A DNA stretch of 64,000 bases. Origin: Leisingera aquimarina DSM 24565 (GTDB taxonomy: Bacteria > Pseudomonadota > Alphaproteobacteria > Rhodobacterales > Rhodobacteraceae). Made by a program: the position numbers and the translations under genes. The notes under the pieces are model-generated. The model searched no databases, was not told where the DNA came from, and saw nothing but the letters and a program-made list of their open reading frames with translations. The stretch's first letter is position 1. Every line of letters starts with the position of its first letter. Below are positions 17,242-24,748 of the stretch, in pieces. The DNA is taken from the NCBI RefSeq assembly GCF_000473165.1, contig NZ_KI421504.1, forward strand, positions 2,588,009 through 2,652,008. Direction: 5' to 3'.

Positions 17242-17409
17242 TTACGCCAGCACCCGGTGGGTCAGGATGGTTGCCAGCAGGCCAAGCATACCAAATACGA
17301 TGGCATAGACAGCCCCGTATTGCAGCATGTCCAGGGTATTGCCGCCACGTTTGCGGGCCTTCATCGCGCCAATCAGGGCGCCCAGCAGCAAGCCGGCAAT
17401 TACGATCAT
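17242..17409 (-). CDS. 55-residue small membrane protein
   Basis: A short ORF: MIVIAGLLLGALIGAMKARK then RGGNTLDMLQYGAVYAIVFG and MLGLLATILTHRVLA. It predicts two transmembrane helices separated by a basic, positive-inside loop (KARKRGG). It sits between the DUF2927 lipoprotein and the VWA gene with short spacers and on the same strand, so it is probably part of that cluster. I recall a similar short protein in other Rhodobacterales genomes but do not recognise a function. Confidence 0.7.
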   Translation of the reverse strand: MIVIAGLLLGALIGAMKARKRGGNTLDMLQYGAVYAIVFGMLGLLATILTHRVLA

Positions 17410-17442
17410 GGTCTTATCCGTCTGTTGTCTCGTGTTGCAGGA

Positions 17443-18879
17443 TCAAGGGGCCGAGGGGCGCAGCGCGGCAATCTCTTCCAGCCGGGCCTCGACCACCCAA
17501 TCCGGGCCAAACCCGTAACGTGCCCATCCCAGGCTGTCCAGCCTGACCCGGCGCGCCTCCACCATGCGGCCCTGCAGCTCCAGGGCTTCGGCCTGCAGCA
17601 TCAGCAGGGTCGACAGAAGGGCTGCGTTCTCATGCTGTGCTGCAGCGGCCACTGCGGGTGTCAGACGCGCCAGTGCGGCGCCCGCGTTGCCCGCGGCAAT
17701 CTCATAGGCTGCCAGCTGCACCGCCAGCTTAGCCTGGTGCATGCGGGTGCCGGGTTGGTTCTGCAGGTAGGTCTGCGCGGTCAGGAAATGCTGCAATGCC
17801 AGCTCGGGTTCGCGGACATGCAGCATCCGGCCCAATGTGTAATGGCTGAGGCCCCGGCGGTGGTCCTGCCAGCCCAGATCGCGGGCGATTGCCGCGGCCT
17901 TGTTGGCAGCACGCAGCCTGTCCCGCAGCGAGGATTGCGGCCCCAAGGCCTGCTCATAGGCTGCAACCCAGGCCCGCGGGGTTTCCGGCAGCCACTGTGC
18001 CGCGGTGCGCACTCCGCGCGGGTTCAGCCGCGCCAGCACCGCAGGCAGCCGCGCGGCCACCTCGGCCCGGCTCATGCCGGTGCGCAGCTCAGGCGCGTAT
18101 GTTGCGCGCAGGATCAGCATGTCGAACCCGGTCAGCACCGCGTGGATATTGTCGTCATTGAAAATCGAATCCGGCAGCCGGTAGAGATCATTCAGCGGCC
18201 CGACTGCCTGCGCCAGCTCCTCGTGCAGGCAATCGCGGACTTCCTGCGGACTGACGTCATTGGGGATGAACACCGCCAGCTTCTCGCGGCTGCGCAGCAG
18301 CGACCAATTGGTGCGCGGGCTGCGCCGGTTGCGGCGGTATTCACGCAGCGACGAGACATTGGGCACCACGAAACAGGCGGCCTTGGGCAAGGCCCGCCGG
18401 ATCTCGGCGCGGGAAACCGACTGGATGGTTATATTGGCTTCGCCGCTGGACACCCGGCGGACCGGGACCCCAGCCTCGGTCTGCAGCCGGGCCAGCAGCG
18501 CGCTCAGATCGCGGTTGAAACCCGGTGCGGGCGTGCCGGTCACCCGCAGGGTGATCGGAGTCTCGAACCGGGTGAACTGGGGCAGGCTGCTGCCGCCTTC
18601 CAGCCGGAAATGCAGATCCAGAAAATCCCGCGCAATATCGGCGTTGGAGCGCTGCGGCGGCTGCGGGCGGCTGGCGGTGAATACCTTGACAGGCGGCAGC
18701 GCAACCGGTGCGGCTGCGGCGCGGGTCGGCGCTGTGACCTGCCTGTCGGAAGCGGAACAGGCGGCCAGCGCAGCCACTGCAAGCCCGGCTGCCGCCCCCC
18801 GAAGCACGCGCAAGCCGGCAGGCCTGCGGGGCGGGTGTTGGACAGAGATGTGTGAAACCGGGGCAGCGTCAGCGGGCAC
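17443..18879 (-). CDS. DUF2927 lipoprotein with TPR-like C-terminus
   Basis: A 478-residue exported lipoprotein. A long N-terminus (VLRGAAAGLAVAALAAC) provides the lipobox LAAC with lipid-attached Cys at residue 41. The central DUF2927 region contains VSSLREYRRNRRSPRTNWSL, CLHEELAQAVGPLND with a HEE metal-peptidase-like motif, and SIFNDDNIHAVLT. The C-terminal ~150 residues are alanine/leucine-rich helical repeats resembling TPRs. GTG 18879 has TAGGAG nine bases upstream. It lies between the MoxR and VWA genes in the same cluster. The HEE motif suggests gluzincin-like chemistry but this is not proven. Confidence 0.85.
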   Translation of the reverse strand: MPADAAPVSHISVQHPPRRPAGLRVLRGAAAGLAVAALAACSASDRQVTAPTRAAAAPVALPPVKVFTASRPQPPQRSNADIARDFLDLHFRLEGGSSLPQFTRFETPITLRVTGTPAPGFNRDLSALLARLQTEAGVPVRRVSSGEANITIQSVSRAEIRRALPKAACFVVPNVSSLREYRRNRRSPRTNWSLLRSREKLAVFIPNDVSPQEVRDCLHEELAQAVGPLNDLYRLPDSIFNDDNIHAVLTGFDMLILRATYAPELRTGMSRAEVAARLPAVLARLNPRGVRTAAQWLPETPRAWVAAYEQALGPQSSLRDRLRAANKAAAIARDLGWQDHRRGLSHYTLGRMLHVREPELALQHFLTAQTYLQNQPGTRMHQAKLAVQLAAYEIAAGNAGAALARLTPAVAAAAQHENAALLSTLLMLQAEALELQGRMVEARRVRLDSLGWARYGFGPDWVVEARLEEIAALRPSAP

Positions 18880-19000
18880 TCGGGGCGTCTCCTATCAGCC
18901 CGGGCTGTGCTGCCCGGCTCTGTTTCCTCTGATAGGGGAATGCGGCAGCAATTTGAAGCGAAACAGGCAGGCGCCGGGAAAAGCGCCTGCCGCTGTTCTG
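18880..19000. other. short intergenic between MoxR and DUF2927 genes
   Basis: A GC-rich spacer of 121 bases on the transcribed side of the MoxR gene. The sequence around 18898-18930 could form a hairpin. Nothing else is visible. Confidence 0.4.
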
Positions 19001-19840
19001 TCAGCGCCGCCCGCGTGCCATAAAGGCCAGCCGTTCGAACAGATGCACATCCTGCTCATTCTTCAACAGCGCCCCATGCAGTTTGGGCAGGGCATCGGCG
19101 CCGTCACGGGCGATGTCCTCAGGCGACAGATCCTCGGCCAGCAGCAGTTTCAGCCAGTCGATCACCTCGGAGGTCGACGGCTTTTTCTTCAAGCCCTGCG
19201 TCTCGCGGATTTCGTAGAACTGGGTCAGCGCGGCGGTCAGCAGGCTGTCTTTGATGCCGGGATGATGCACCTCGACGATCTTCTTCATCGTCTCCGCATC
19301 GGGAAAGCGGATGTAGTGGAAAAAACAGCGCCGCAGAAAGGCGTCGGGCAGTTCTTTTTCATTGTTGGAAGTGATGATCATGATCGGGCGGTGCCGCGCC
19401 TTGACCGTCTCGCCGGTCTCGTAGACGTGGAACTCCATCTTGTCGAGTTCCTGCAAGAGGTCGTTGGGGAATTCGATATCGGCTTTGTCGATCTCATCGA
19501 TCAGCAGCACGACTTTTTCGCCGGCTTCAAAGGCTTCCCACAGCTTGCCCTTTTTGATGTAGTTCTTCACATCATTCACACGCGCGTCGCCCAGCTGGCT
19601 GTCGCGCAGGCGGCTGACGGCATCATATTCATACAGGCCCTGCTGGGCGCGGGTGGTGGACTTCACGTTCCACTCGATCATCCGCAGCCCCAAGGCCCCG
19701 GCCACCTGCTTGGCCAGCTCGGTTTTGCCGGTGCCTGGCTCACCCTTGACCAGCAACGGACGCTCCAGCGTCACCGCCGCATTGACCGCAACTTTCAAGT
19801 CATCTGTTGCGACATATTCTTTAGTGCCCTGAAATTGCAT
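19001..19840 (-). CDS. MoxR-type AAA+ ATPase
   Basis: A 279-residue MoxR AAA+ ATPase. The P-loop is KGEPGTGKTELAKQ; Walker B is VLLIDEIDKADIEF; sensor 1 is IITSNNEKELPDAF; the arginine-finger region is FLRRCFF. ATG 19840 (MQFQGTKEYVATDDLK) has AGGAAAG just upstream; the longer start at 19903 adds a basic extension without a good site. It is the first gene of a minus-strand cluster whose last gene is a VWA/CoxE-like protein. This is the classic MoxR-VWA chaperone pair that assembles or metallates large enzymes. The cluster has no obvious enzyme gene, so the client protein is unknown. Confidence 0.93.
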   Translation of the reverse strand: MQFQGTKEYVATDDLKVAVNAAVTLERPLLVKGEPGTGKTELAKQVAGALGLRMIEWNVKSTTRAQQGLYEYDAVSRLRDSQLGDARVNDVKNYIKKGKLWEAFEAGEKVVLLIDEIDKADIEFPNDLLQELDKMEFHVYETGETVKARHRPIMIITSNNEKELPDAFLRRCFFHYIRFPDAETMKKIVEVHHPGIKDSLLTAALTQFYEIRETQGLKKKPSTSEVIDWLKLLLAEDLSPEDIARDGADALPKLHGALLKNEQDVHLFERLAFMARGRR

Positions 19841-20026
19841 ATCTTTCCTGTTCCAGTCATGATCGGTGCCGCGGCGCCAAGTTGTTATCACGGTTTTAAC
19901 CAAACGGCGCCACTATTGTGTAGTGACATTCCCTTCCGATGGGGATAAACGCTGCGGCAGAGGGGGAGCCAAAATGTTCAGGTGCAAATTATGACCAGCA
20001 TTATGGGCCAGACCGAAGGAGCCGAA

Positions 20027-20449
20027 ATGAAGCAAGAAGTGTTTCTGCCGGACGACTATCGACCGGCTGAAGATGAGCCGTTCATGAACGACCGGCAGCT
20101 TGAGTATTTCCGACGCAAACTATTGGAATGGAAACAGGATCTGCTGTCCGACAGCCGCGATACCATCGAAGGGCTGCAGGACAATACCCGCAACATCCCG
20201 GATGTTGCCGACCGCGCCAGCGAAGAGACCGACCGCGCGCTGGAACTGCGCACCCGCGACCGCCAGCGCAAGCTGGTCGCCAAGATCGACTCGGCCCTGC
20301 GCCGCATCGACGAAGGCGAATACGGCTACTGCGAAGTGACCGGCGATCCGATCTCGCTGAAACGCCTGGACGCCCGTCCGATCGCAACCATGAGCCTTGA
20401 GGCCCAGGAACGCCACGAGCGCCGCGAAAAAGTCCACCGCGACGATTGA
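20027..20449 (+). CDS. dksA: RNA polymerase-binding transcription factor DksA (single-Cys alphaproteobacterial type)
   Basis: A 140-residue DksA homologue that enters the RNA polymerase secondary channel and, with ppGpp, reprograms transcription. The coiled coil is DRQLEYFRRKLLEWKQDLL to RTRDRQRKLVAKIDSALRRI, with acidic tip residues in NIPDVADRASEETDRA. The globular domain keeps YCEVTGDPISLKRLDARPIA, but only one of the four usual zinc cysteines is present, as in the Rhodobacter sphaeroides protein RSP2654, which I recall as functional. ATG 20027 has AAGGAG eight bases upstream; the ATGs further upstream are rejected. It ends at a good terminator. Confidence 0.94.
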   Translation: MKQEVFLPDDYRPAEDEPFMNDRQLEYFRRKLLEWKQDLLSDSRDTIEGLQDNTRNIPDVADRASEETDRALELRTRDRQRKLVAKIDSALRRIDEGEYGYCEVTGDPISLKRLDARPIATMSLEAQERHERREKVHRDD

Positions 20450-20485
20450 CCGCCAGCTTTGGCAGCAAAAACGCGCGAATTCATG

Positions 20486-20516
20486 ACGCCGGGGCCTTTT
20501 GCTCCGGCGTTTTTTG
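20486..20516 (+). terminator. rho-independent terminator of dksA
   Basis: ACGCCGG / CCGGCGT with an 11-base loop (the stem extends by more G-C pairs) followed by TTTTTTG. Starts about 36 bases after the dksA stop. Confidence 0.88.
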
Positions 20517-20552
20517 TTTCATTGGGGGCAGGCGGAGAATCTGCAGGAACCC

Positions 20553-21719
20553 ATGGAACTCAAAGGCCTGAAAATAACCGTCATCGGCGCCGGGATCGGC
20601 GGCTTGACCGCAGCACTGGCGCTGCGCCGTTTTGGCGCATCCGTGACCGTGCTGGAGCAGGCCGAGGCGATCTCCGAGGTGGGTGCGGGTCTGCAGATCA
20701 CCCCCAACGGCGTGGCTGTTCTAAAGGCGCTGGGGCTGGCTGATGATCTGGCCTGGTGCTCGCAACGCGCCCGCGCCGTGGTGCTGCGCGGCCACCGGCG
20801 CGGCGATCAGGTGCTGCGGCTGGATCTTGATGAATATGCCGCGGGATTGCGCTATTACTTCGTGCACCGCTCCGATCTGGTCGGCATTCTGGCCGGTGCC
20901 GCCCGCCGCGAAGGCGTGCAGGTGCGGTTGCTGCAACGGGCGGACCGGGTCGAACCCGGACCGCAGCCCGTCGTCCACCTCAGCAACGGCGCGCAATGCG
21001 GCGGTGATCTGGTGGTGGGTGCTGATGGGCTGCACTCGAAAACCCGCGTGGCGCTGAATGGCGCGCGCACGCCTTTCTTCACCGGCCAGGTGGCCTGGCG
21101 CGCCACGGTGCCCAACCATCTGAACCTGCCCGCCGAGGCGCAGGTGTTCATGGGGCCGGGACGGCATCTGGTGGCTTATCCGTTGCGCGACGGCAGCCTG
21201 ATGAATCTGGTTGCGGTGCAAGAACGCCGCGCCTGGGCCGACGAAGGCTGGCATTTCAAGGACGATCCCGCCAACCTGCGTACCGCCTTTTCCAGCTTCG
21301 GCGGTAACGCCGCGGCGCTGCTGGAGGCGGTGGAGGACGTATTGCTGTGGGGCCTGTTCCGCCACCCGGTGGCGGCCAGCTGGCACGGCGAAAACACTGC
21401 GATCCTTGGCGATGCGGCACATCCGACGCTGCCGTTCATGGCGCAGGGCGCCAATCTGGCGCTGGAGGATGCCTGGGTGCTGGCCCGCTCCCTGCAGGAG
21501 GCGCGGGATATGGCGCGCGGCTTGGCCCAGTATCAGTCCCGCCGCCGCGAACGGGCAGAGAAAGTTGTGCAGGCCGCCGGCAGAAACGCTTGGAAGTACC
21601 ACTTGCGCGCGCCGCTCAGCTGGCCGGCGCATCAGGTGCTGAAGCTGGGCGGCCGCTTTGCGCCGGACAGGATGGTCAGCCAGTTCGACTGGATCTACCG
21701 CCACGACGTCACTGCCTGA
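20553..21719 (+). CDS. FAD-dependent aromatic monooxygenase (salicylate-hydroxylase-like)
   Basis: A 388-residue flavoprotein of the class A monooxygenase family. The N-terminal dinucleotide motif is ITVIGAGIGGLTAALALRRF. The middle part has the typical binding segment GADGLHSKTR, and the second FAD motif near the C-terminus is ILGDAAHPTLPFMAQGANLA with the GD-x-AH core. It probably hydroxylates an aromatic acid using NADH and oxygen. The substrate cannot be named because no aromatic-degradation neighbour is present. ATG 20553 with GCAGGAACCC upstream is preferred to the longer start inside the dksA terminator. A dispersed repeat follows. Confidence 0.88.
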   Translation: MELKGLKITVIGAGIGGLTAALALRRFGASVTVLEQAEAISEVGAGLQITPNGVAVLKALGLADDLAWCSQRARAVVLRGHRRGDQVLRLDLDEYAAGLRYYFVHRSDLVGILAGAARREGVQVRLLQRADRVEPGPQPVVHLSNGAQCGGDLVVGADGLHSKTRVALNGARTPFFTGQVAWRATVPNHLNLPAEAQVFMGPGRHLVAYPLRDGSLMNLVAVQERRAWADEGWHFKDDPANLRTAFSSFGGNAAALLEAVEDVLLWGLFRHPVAASWHGENTAILGDAAHPTLPFMAQGANLALEDAWVLARSLQEARDMARGLAQYQSRRRERAEKVVQAAGRNAWKYHLRAPLSWPAHQVLKLGGRFAPDRMVSQFDWIYRHDVTA

Positions 21720-21723
21720 GACA

Positions 21724-21815
21724 GCGGCGGCGTGCGGCTCCCGCCCGTCGCAGGCGCATTGAAAAGCGCCGCTCCCGTTGGGCCGGGCGCCGCGCTGGCG
21801 CGCGGCGCGGGTGGA
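21724..21815. repeat. dispersed intergenic repeat, copy B
   Basis: Contains GGCTCCCGCCCG then CGCAGGCGCATTGAAAAGCG and GGGCCGGGCGCC, matching the common start seen in copies A, D and E. It separates the convergent FAD monooxygenase and xth genes. Confidence 0.6.
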
Positions 21816-21816
21816 G

Positions 21817-22623
21817 TTAGACATCCAGCTCGACCCAAACCGGGACGTGGTCCGAGGGTTTCTCGCGCCCGCGTACCTCCTTGTCGATCCGGCAGTCCCG
21901 CAGCAAGTCGGCGGCCTGCGGGGTCAGCAGGAAATGGTCGATACGGATGCCGTCGTCGCGGTTCCAGGCGCCGGCCTGATAATCCCAGAAGGAATAATGC
22001 CCTGGCTCCGGGTGCCGTGCCCTGAACGCCTCGGTAAACCCGAGGTTGACGATCCGCTGAAACGCCGCGCGGCTTTCCGGCCGGTGCAGCGCGTCTTCCA
22101 GCCAGGCCTCGGGCCGTTTGGCGTCTTCGGCCTGCGGGATGATGTTGTAATCGCCCGCCATCAGGGCGGGCATCTCCTCCGCCAGCAATGCTTCGGCGCG
22201 CGCCTTCAGCCGTTCCATCCAGGCAAGTTTATAGGCATATTTGCCGCCCGCCACCGGGCTGCCGTCCGCCTCCAGCTCCACCGGGTTGCCATTGGGAAGG
22301 TAAAGGCCGCAGATGCGGATCGCCTGCTTGCCGACCACCGTCGCCTCGATCCAGCGCGCTTGTTCATCGCTGTCATCGCCGGGCAGGCCGCGGCGTACAT
22401 CCTCCAGCGGCAGCTTTGACAGGATCGCCACGCCGTTAAAGCTTTTTTGGCCGTGGGTTTCGACATTATAGCCGCGCTCCTCGAAGATTTCGCGCGGAAA
22501 CGCCTCATCCACCGATTTGATTTCCTGCAGCACCGCCACGTCAGGCTGGGCCTCATCCAGCCAGTCCGGCAGCGCCTGGGCCCGTGCCTTGATGCCATTG
22601 ATATTGAATGTGGCGATTTTCAT
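21817..22623 (-). CDS. xth: exodeoxyribonuclease III (AP endonuclease)
   Basis: A 268-residue ExoIII/AP-endonuclease of base-excision repair. Recognisable motifs are KIATFNINGIKARAQALPDW at the start (Asn metal region), VLQEIKSVDEAFP (Glu), GKYAYKLAWMERLKA, MAGDYNIIPQAEDAK (Asp-Asn), YSFWDYQAGAWNRDDGIRID and SDHVPVWVEL at the end (His). All the catalytic blocks of the endonuclease/exonuclease/phosphatase fold are present. Normal length. It is convergent with the upstream FAD monooxygenase, with copy B of the dispersed repeat between. Confidence 0.95.
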   Translation of the reverse strand: MKIATFNINGIKARAQALPDWLDEAQPDVAVLQEIKSVDEAFPREIFEERGYNVETHGQKSFNGVAILSKLPLEDVRRGLPGDDSDEQARWIEATVVGKQAIRICGLYLPNGNPVELEADGSPVAGGKYAYKLAWMERLKARAEALLAEEMPALMAGDYNIIPQAEDAKRPEAWLEDALHRPESRAAFQRIVNLGFTEAFRARHPEPGHYSFWDYQAGAWNRDDGIRIDHFLLTPQAADLLRDCRIDKEVRGREKPSDHVPVWVELDV

Positions 22624-22983
22624 GGCTTGTCTCCGGGGCAGATTGCTTTATTCGAGGCCGATCTATCGCTGAATCAGCGTCGCGGGGCAAGCCCGAAGCG
22701 CGATTCGCGAATCACTGACAGCGCGGCGAATCATGGCCGTTTTGCACAAGTGAAAAATACCCCTCAGGTTGAGTTTCTTTATTTTGCAATAATATACGTG
22801 TGAATAACGCGGTGAATAAGCTGTGGATGAATTGAAATAATTGAAATTGCGCAAAAAATAGCGAGTTGAAGTTAATGTAATCCGCACTAGAAAATACAAT
22901 GTGAAATTGCATTTTCTATTTGCGCTGCGCGGCGCCCGTGCCAGCGTTGAGGAGCCTTTTGTCCTTAACGAATGGGGTTCCAA
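22624..22983. other. AT-rich intergenic leader of the FSSGS-repeat gene
   Basis: About 360 bases between xth (minus) and the repeat gene (plus). From about 22735 to 22920 the stretch is visibly A/T-rich against a GC-rich background, with several TGAA/TTGAA words. A hairpin at 22889-22917 lies within it. A possible promoter (TTGAAG at about 22866, TAGAAA at about 22888) lies upstream of the repeat ORF. The xth promoter must be in the same space. Confidence 0.5.
22889..22917. promoter_or_regulatory. hairpin in the AT-rich leader
   Basis: AGAAAATACAAT pairs with ATTGCATTTTCT (one mismatch) around a five-base loop. No T-run downstream. Could be an operator or an mRNA 5' structure for the FSSGS gene. 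Confidence 0.4.
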
Positions 22984-23589
22984 ATGACTGCTCAGCACAA
23001 AATCCAGACCGTCCACGCAATCCGTAAAACCACAGGCGCCAGCTTGTTCGAGGGCGGCGGGGCAGAGTTGTTCTCCTCTGGTTCAACGCCTGAATGTTCC
23101 GCGGATCTGACCGCGGGTGAAGGAGTTTCGCTATATTCTTCCGGGTCCATGCCGCAGGCCGCGCATCGCTGGGCTGGCGGCGAAACCGGATTGTTCTCCA
23201 GCGGCTCAGCGCCGGTGGCCTCCATCGAAACCGCAGCCGGCGACCTGGTAGAGATGTATTCTTCCGGCTCCGCTCCGGTTGCACAAAGCGATGCCGCCGC
23301 AGGTGATCTGGTGCAACTGTTTTCCTCGGGCTCAGCCCCTGCGGAGCAATCAGAGGTTGCGTCTGGCGAGTTGACAGAGATGTTCTCCTCCGGTTCGGCC
23401 CCCGCTGCGCAGGCCGAAACCGGTGCCGGCGATCTGACAGAGTTGTTCTCTTCCGGCTCAGCCCCGGCCGCCACGGCCAAGACGGGCGCGGGCGAGGGGA
23501 CGCACTTGTTCTCCTCCGGTTCTGCCCCTGCAACCGCGGCGCGGACCAGCGCGGGCGATGCCACCCGGCTGTTCTCCTCGGGCAGTTGA
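22984..23589 (+). CDS. FSSGS-repeat protein, candidate multi-core precursor peptide
   Basis: A 201-residue protein. After a ~28-residue N-terminal region (MTAQHKIQTVHAIRKTTGAS) it consists of nine copies of (L/M)(F/Y)SSGS, eight of them followed by x-P. The copies are separated by a 21-residue period (one 20), with spacers such as VAQSDAAAGDLVQ. The protein ends exactly at the ninth FSSGS. Only one Cys is present (ECS after the first copy). No signal peptide or membrane helix is seen. ATG 22984 is preferred because GGGG sits just upstream; ATG 22972 lacks a site. The next genes are an unknown 353-aa protein and an EamA exporter. No function recognised. Confidence 0.85.
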   Translation: MTAQHKIQTVHAIRKTTGASLFEGGGAELFSSGSTPECSADLTAGEGVSLYSSGSMPQAAHRWAGGETGLFSSGSAPVASIETAAGDLVEMYSSGSAPVAQSDAAAGDLVQLFSSGSAPAEQSEVASGELTEMFSSGSAPAAQAETGAGDLTELFSSGSAPAATAKTGAGEGTHLFSSGSAPATAARTSAGDATRLFSSGS

Positions 23590-23596
23590 TCCGGAC

Positions 23597-23620
23597 GGGG
23601 CCGGCCTCCTTCCCGGCCCC
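23597..23620 (+). promoter_or_regulatory. inter-gene hairpin between the FSSGS gene and the 353-aa gene
   Basis: GGGGCCGG pairs with CCGGCCCC around an eight-base loop, seven bases after the repeat-gene stop and without a T-run. Such a stem can stabilise or partly terminate a precursor mRNA so that the first gene is made in excess. Confidence 0.5.
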
Positions 23621-23686
23621 TGACCTTGGGCGGCCCTGCAACCGGGGTCGCCGATATCGCGCCGCATCTGTCTGAACGAGGTTTCC

Positions 23687-24748
23687 ATGGCCCAGATCAT
23701 CCCGTTTTTCTCTCCTGCCGCCCGCCAGTCCCGGGCCTGTGCGCAAGAGGCGCTGATTGCCGGTTTCGCAACGCACCGGCGCAGCCAGGAGGACGTGTTC
23801 TGGCTCAAGGAGAACGCCGAGCTGCTGAATATTCTGGAGTGCACCGGGGCGGATGTTGCCGCTGACGCCCTGCAGCCCTTGCAGCAATTTTACGATGGTG
23901 CGGCGCGTCATATCAGTTTTTTCCGGCAGTATTACCGTTTTATCCTGTCGATTTGCCTGGACCTTGAGGATCTGGGTCTGCCGGGGCAGACCGGGGCGCA
24001 ACTGGCAGGCTGGGTGTCAAAGCAGGGGCTGGCTCAGGCCGAACTGTCCGATTTGCAGCGTGCCGAAGCCCGGCGGCTGCTGGCGCGCCGCGGGATAGAT
24101 CTGATTGATGACGGGCTGGACGACCGGCTGCGCGGCTTCATTTCCAATCCGCAGACCTTTGCCATTCCCAACAAGAAGGCAGCTTATGAGCTGACTCATA
24201 TCGTTTTCTATCTCTCTGAATACGGCCGCCGCGACCCGGACCTGCCGGAGGCGGCGCTCACCAGCCTGGAATTTGCCGGTCTGGTGGCCTTTTTGGATCA
24301 GAATGCAGACCTGCTGGCAGAGATCTGCATTGCGCTGCGATTTGCGGGCCAACAGCCGCCTGCTGCCTGGGAGGCGTGGCTTGACCGGCGGGTTTCTGCC
24401 TATATGCTCGCTAAAGGAGAATTTTATGGACATCAGGATGCGTATCACGAGTATTTTGTGGTCAACTGGCTGATGTTGATGTCCGGGCGTTCGGCTTTCC
24501 GGCAGGCAGTCCCGCTAGGCGGGCTGCATGTGTCGGCACAGCAGGGAGGGAGCATTTTGAGAAGCCTGTCTGAAGCCGTTTTCGACGCCGGGATGGCGCG
24601 GACCAGCTGGAGTGCGGTGAAAACACGCGCTGAGGCGGTTCTGAGCGAGGAGGAGAACGGGCTGCTCACCGCGGCAGAGCGCAGCTGTGCCAGGTTTGCC
24701 GGATTTTTCGAAGGGTTTGCCCGGGCGGGCAGCGCGGGGGCCGCGTGA
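23687..24748 (+). CDS. unknown protein, partner of the FSSGS repeat gene
   Basis: A 353-residue soluble protein that begins AQIIPFFSPAARQSRACAQE. Its N-terminal half has FWLKENAELLNILECTGADV, then a helical stretch FDGAARHISFFRQYYRF. The middle contains KKAAYELTHIVFYLSEYGRR with a His in a conserved-looking helix, and the C-terminal part has ALRFAGQQPPAAWEAWLDRR and YMLAKGEFYGHQDAYHEYFV with several His/Tyr. I recall a Rhodobacterales DUF of this type (DUF6902) but cannot confirm it. ATG 23687 has GAGG upstream. It overlaps the EamA start by one base (TGATG), so it is co-translated with the exporter. The two His-rich segments could bind metal. Confidence 0.8.
   Translation: MAQIIPFFSPAARQSRACAQEALIAGFATHRRSQEDVFWLKENAELLNILECTGADVAADALQPLQQFYDGAARHISFFRQYYRFILSICLDLEDLGLPGQTGAQLAGWVSKQGLAQAELSDLQRAEARRLLARRGIDLIDDGLDDRLRGFISNPQTFAIPNKKAAYELTHIVFYLSEYGRRDPDLPEAALTSLEFAGLVAFLDQNADLLAEICIALRFAGQQPPAAWEAWLDRRVSAYMLAKGEFYGHQDAYHEYFVVNWLMLMSGRSAFRQAVPLGGLHVSAQQGGSILRSLSEAVFDAGMARTSWSAVKTRAEAVLSEEENGLLTAAERSCARFAGFFEGFARAGSAGAA

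Noticed and set aside
16474-18855. Long plus-strand ORF (793 codons) opposite VWA and DUF2927 genes
   Set aside because: It spans two genes and the intergenic gap, with shadow-type composition; the minus-strand genes have clear motifs and signals.
22984-23589. CRISPR-like array (regular 63-base period)
   Set aside because: The period is a multiple of three, the repeats differ in DNA while conserving protein, and no cas gene is near. It is a coding repeat.
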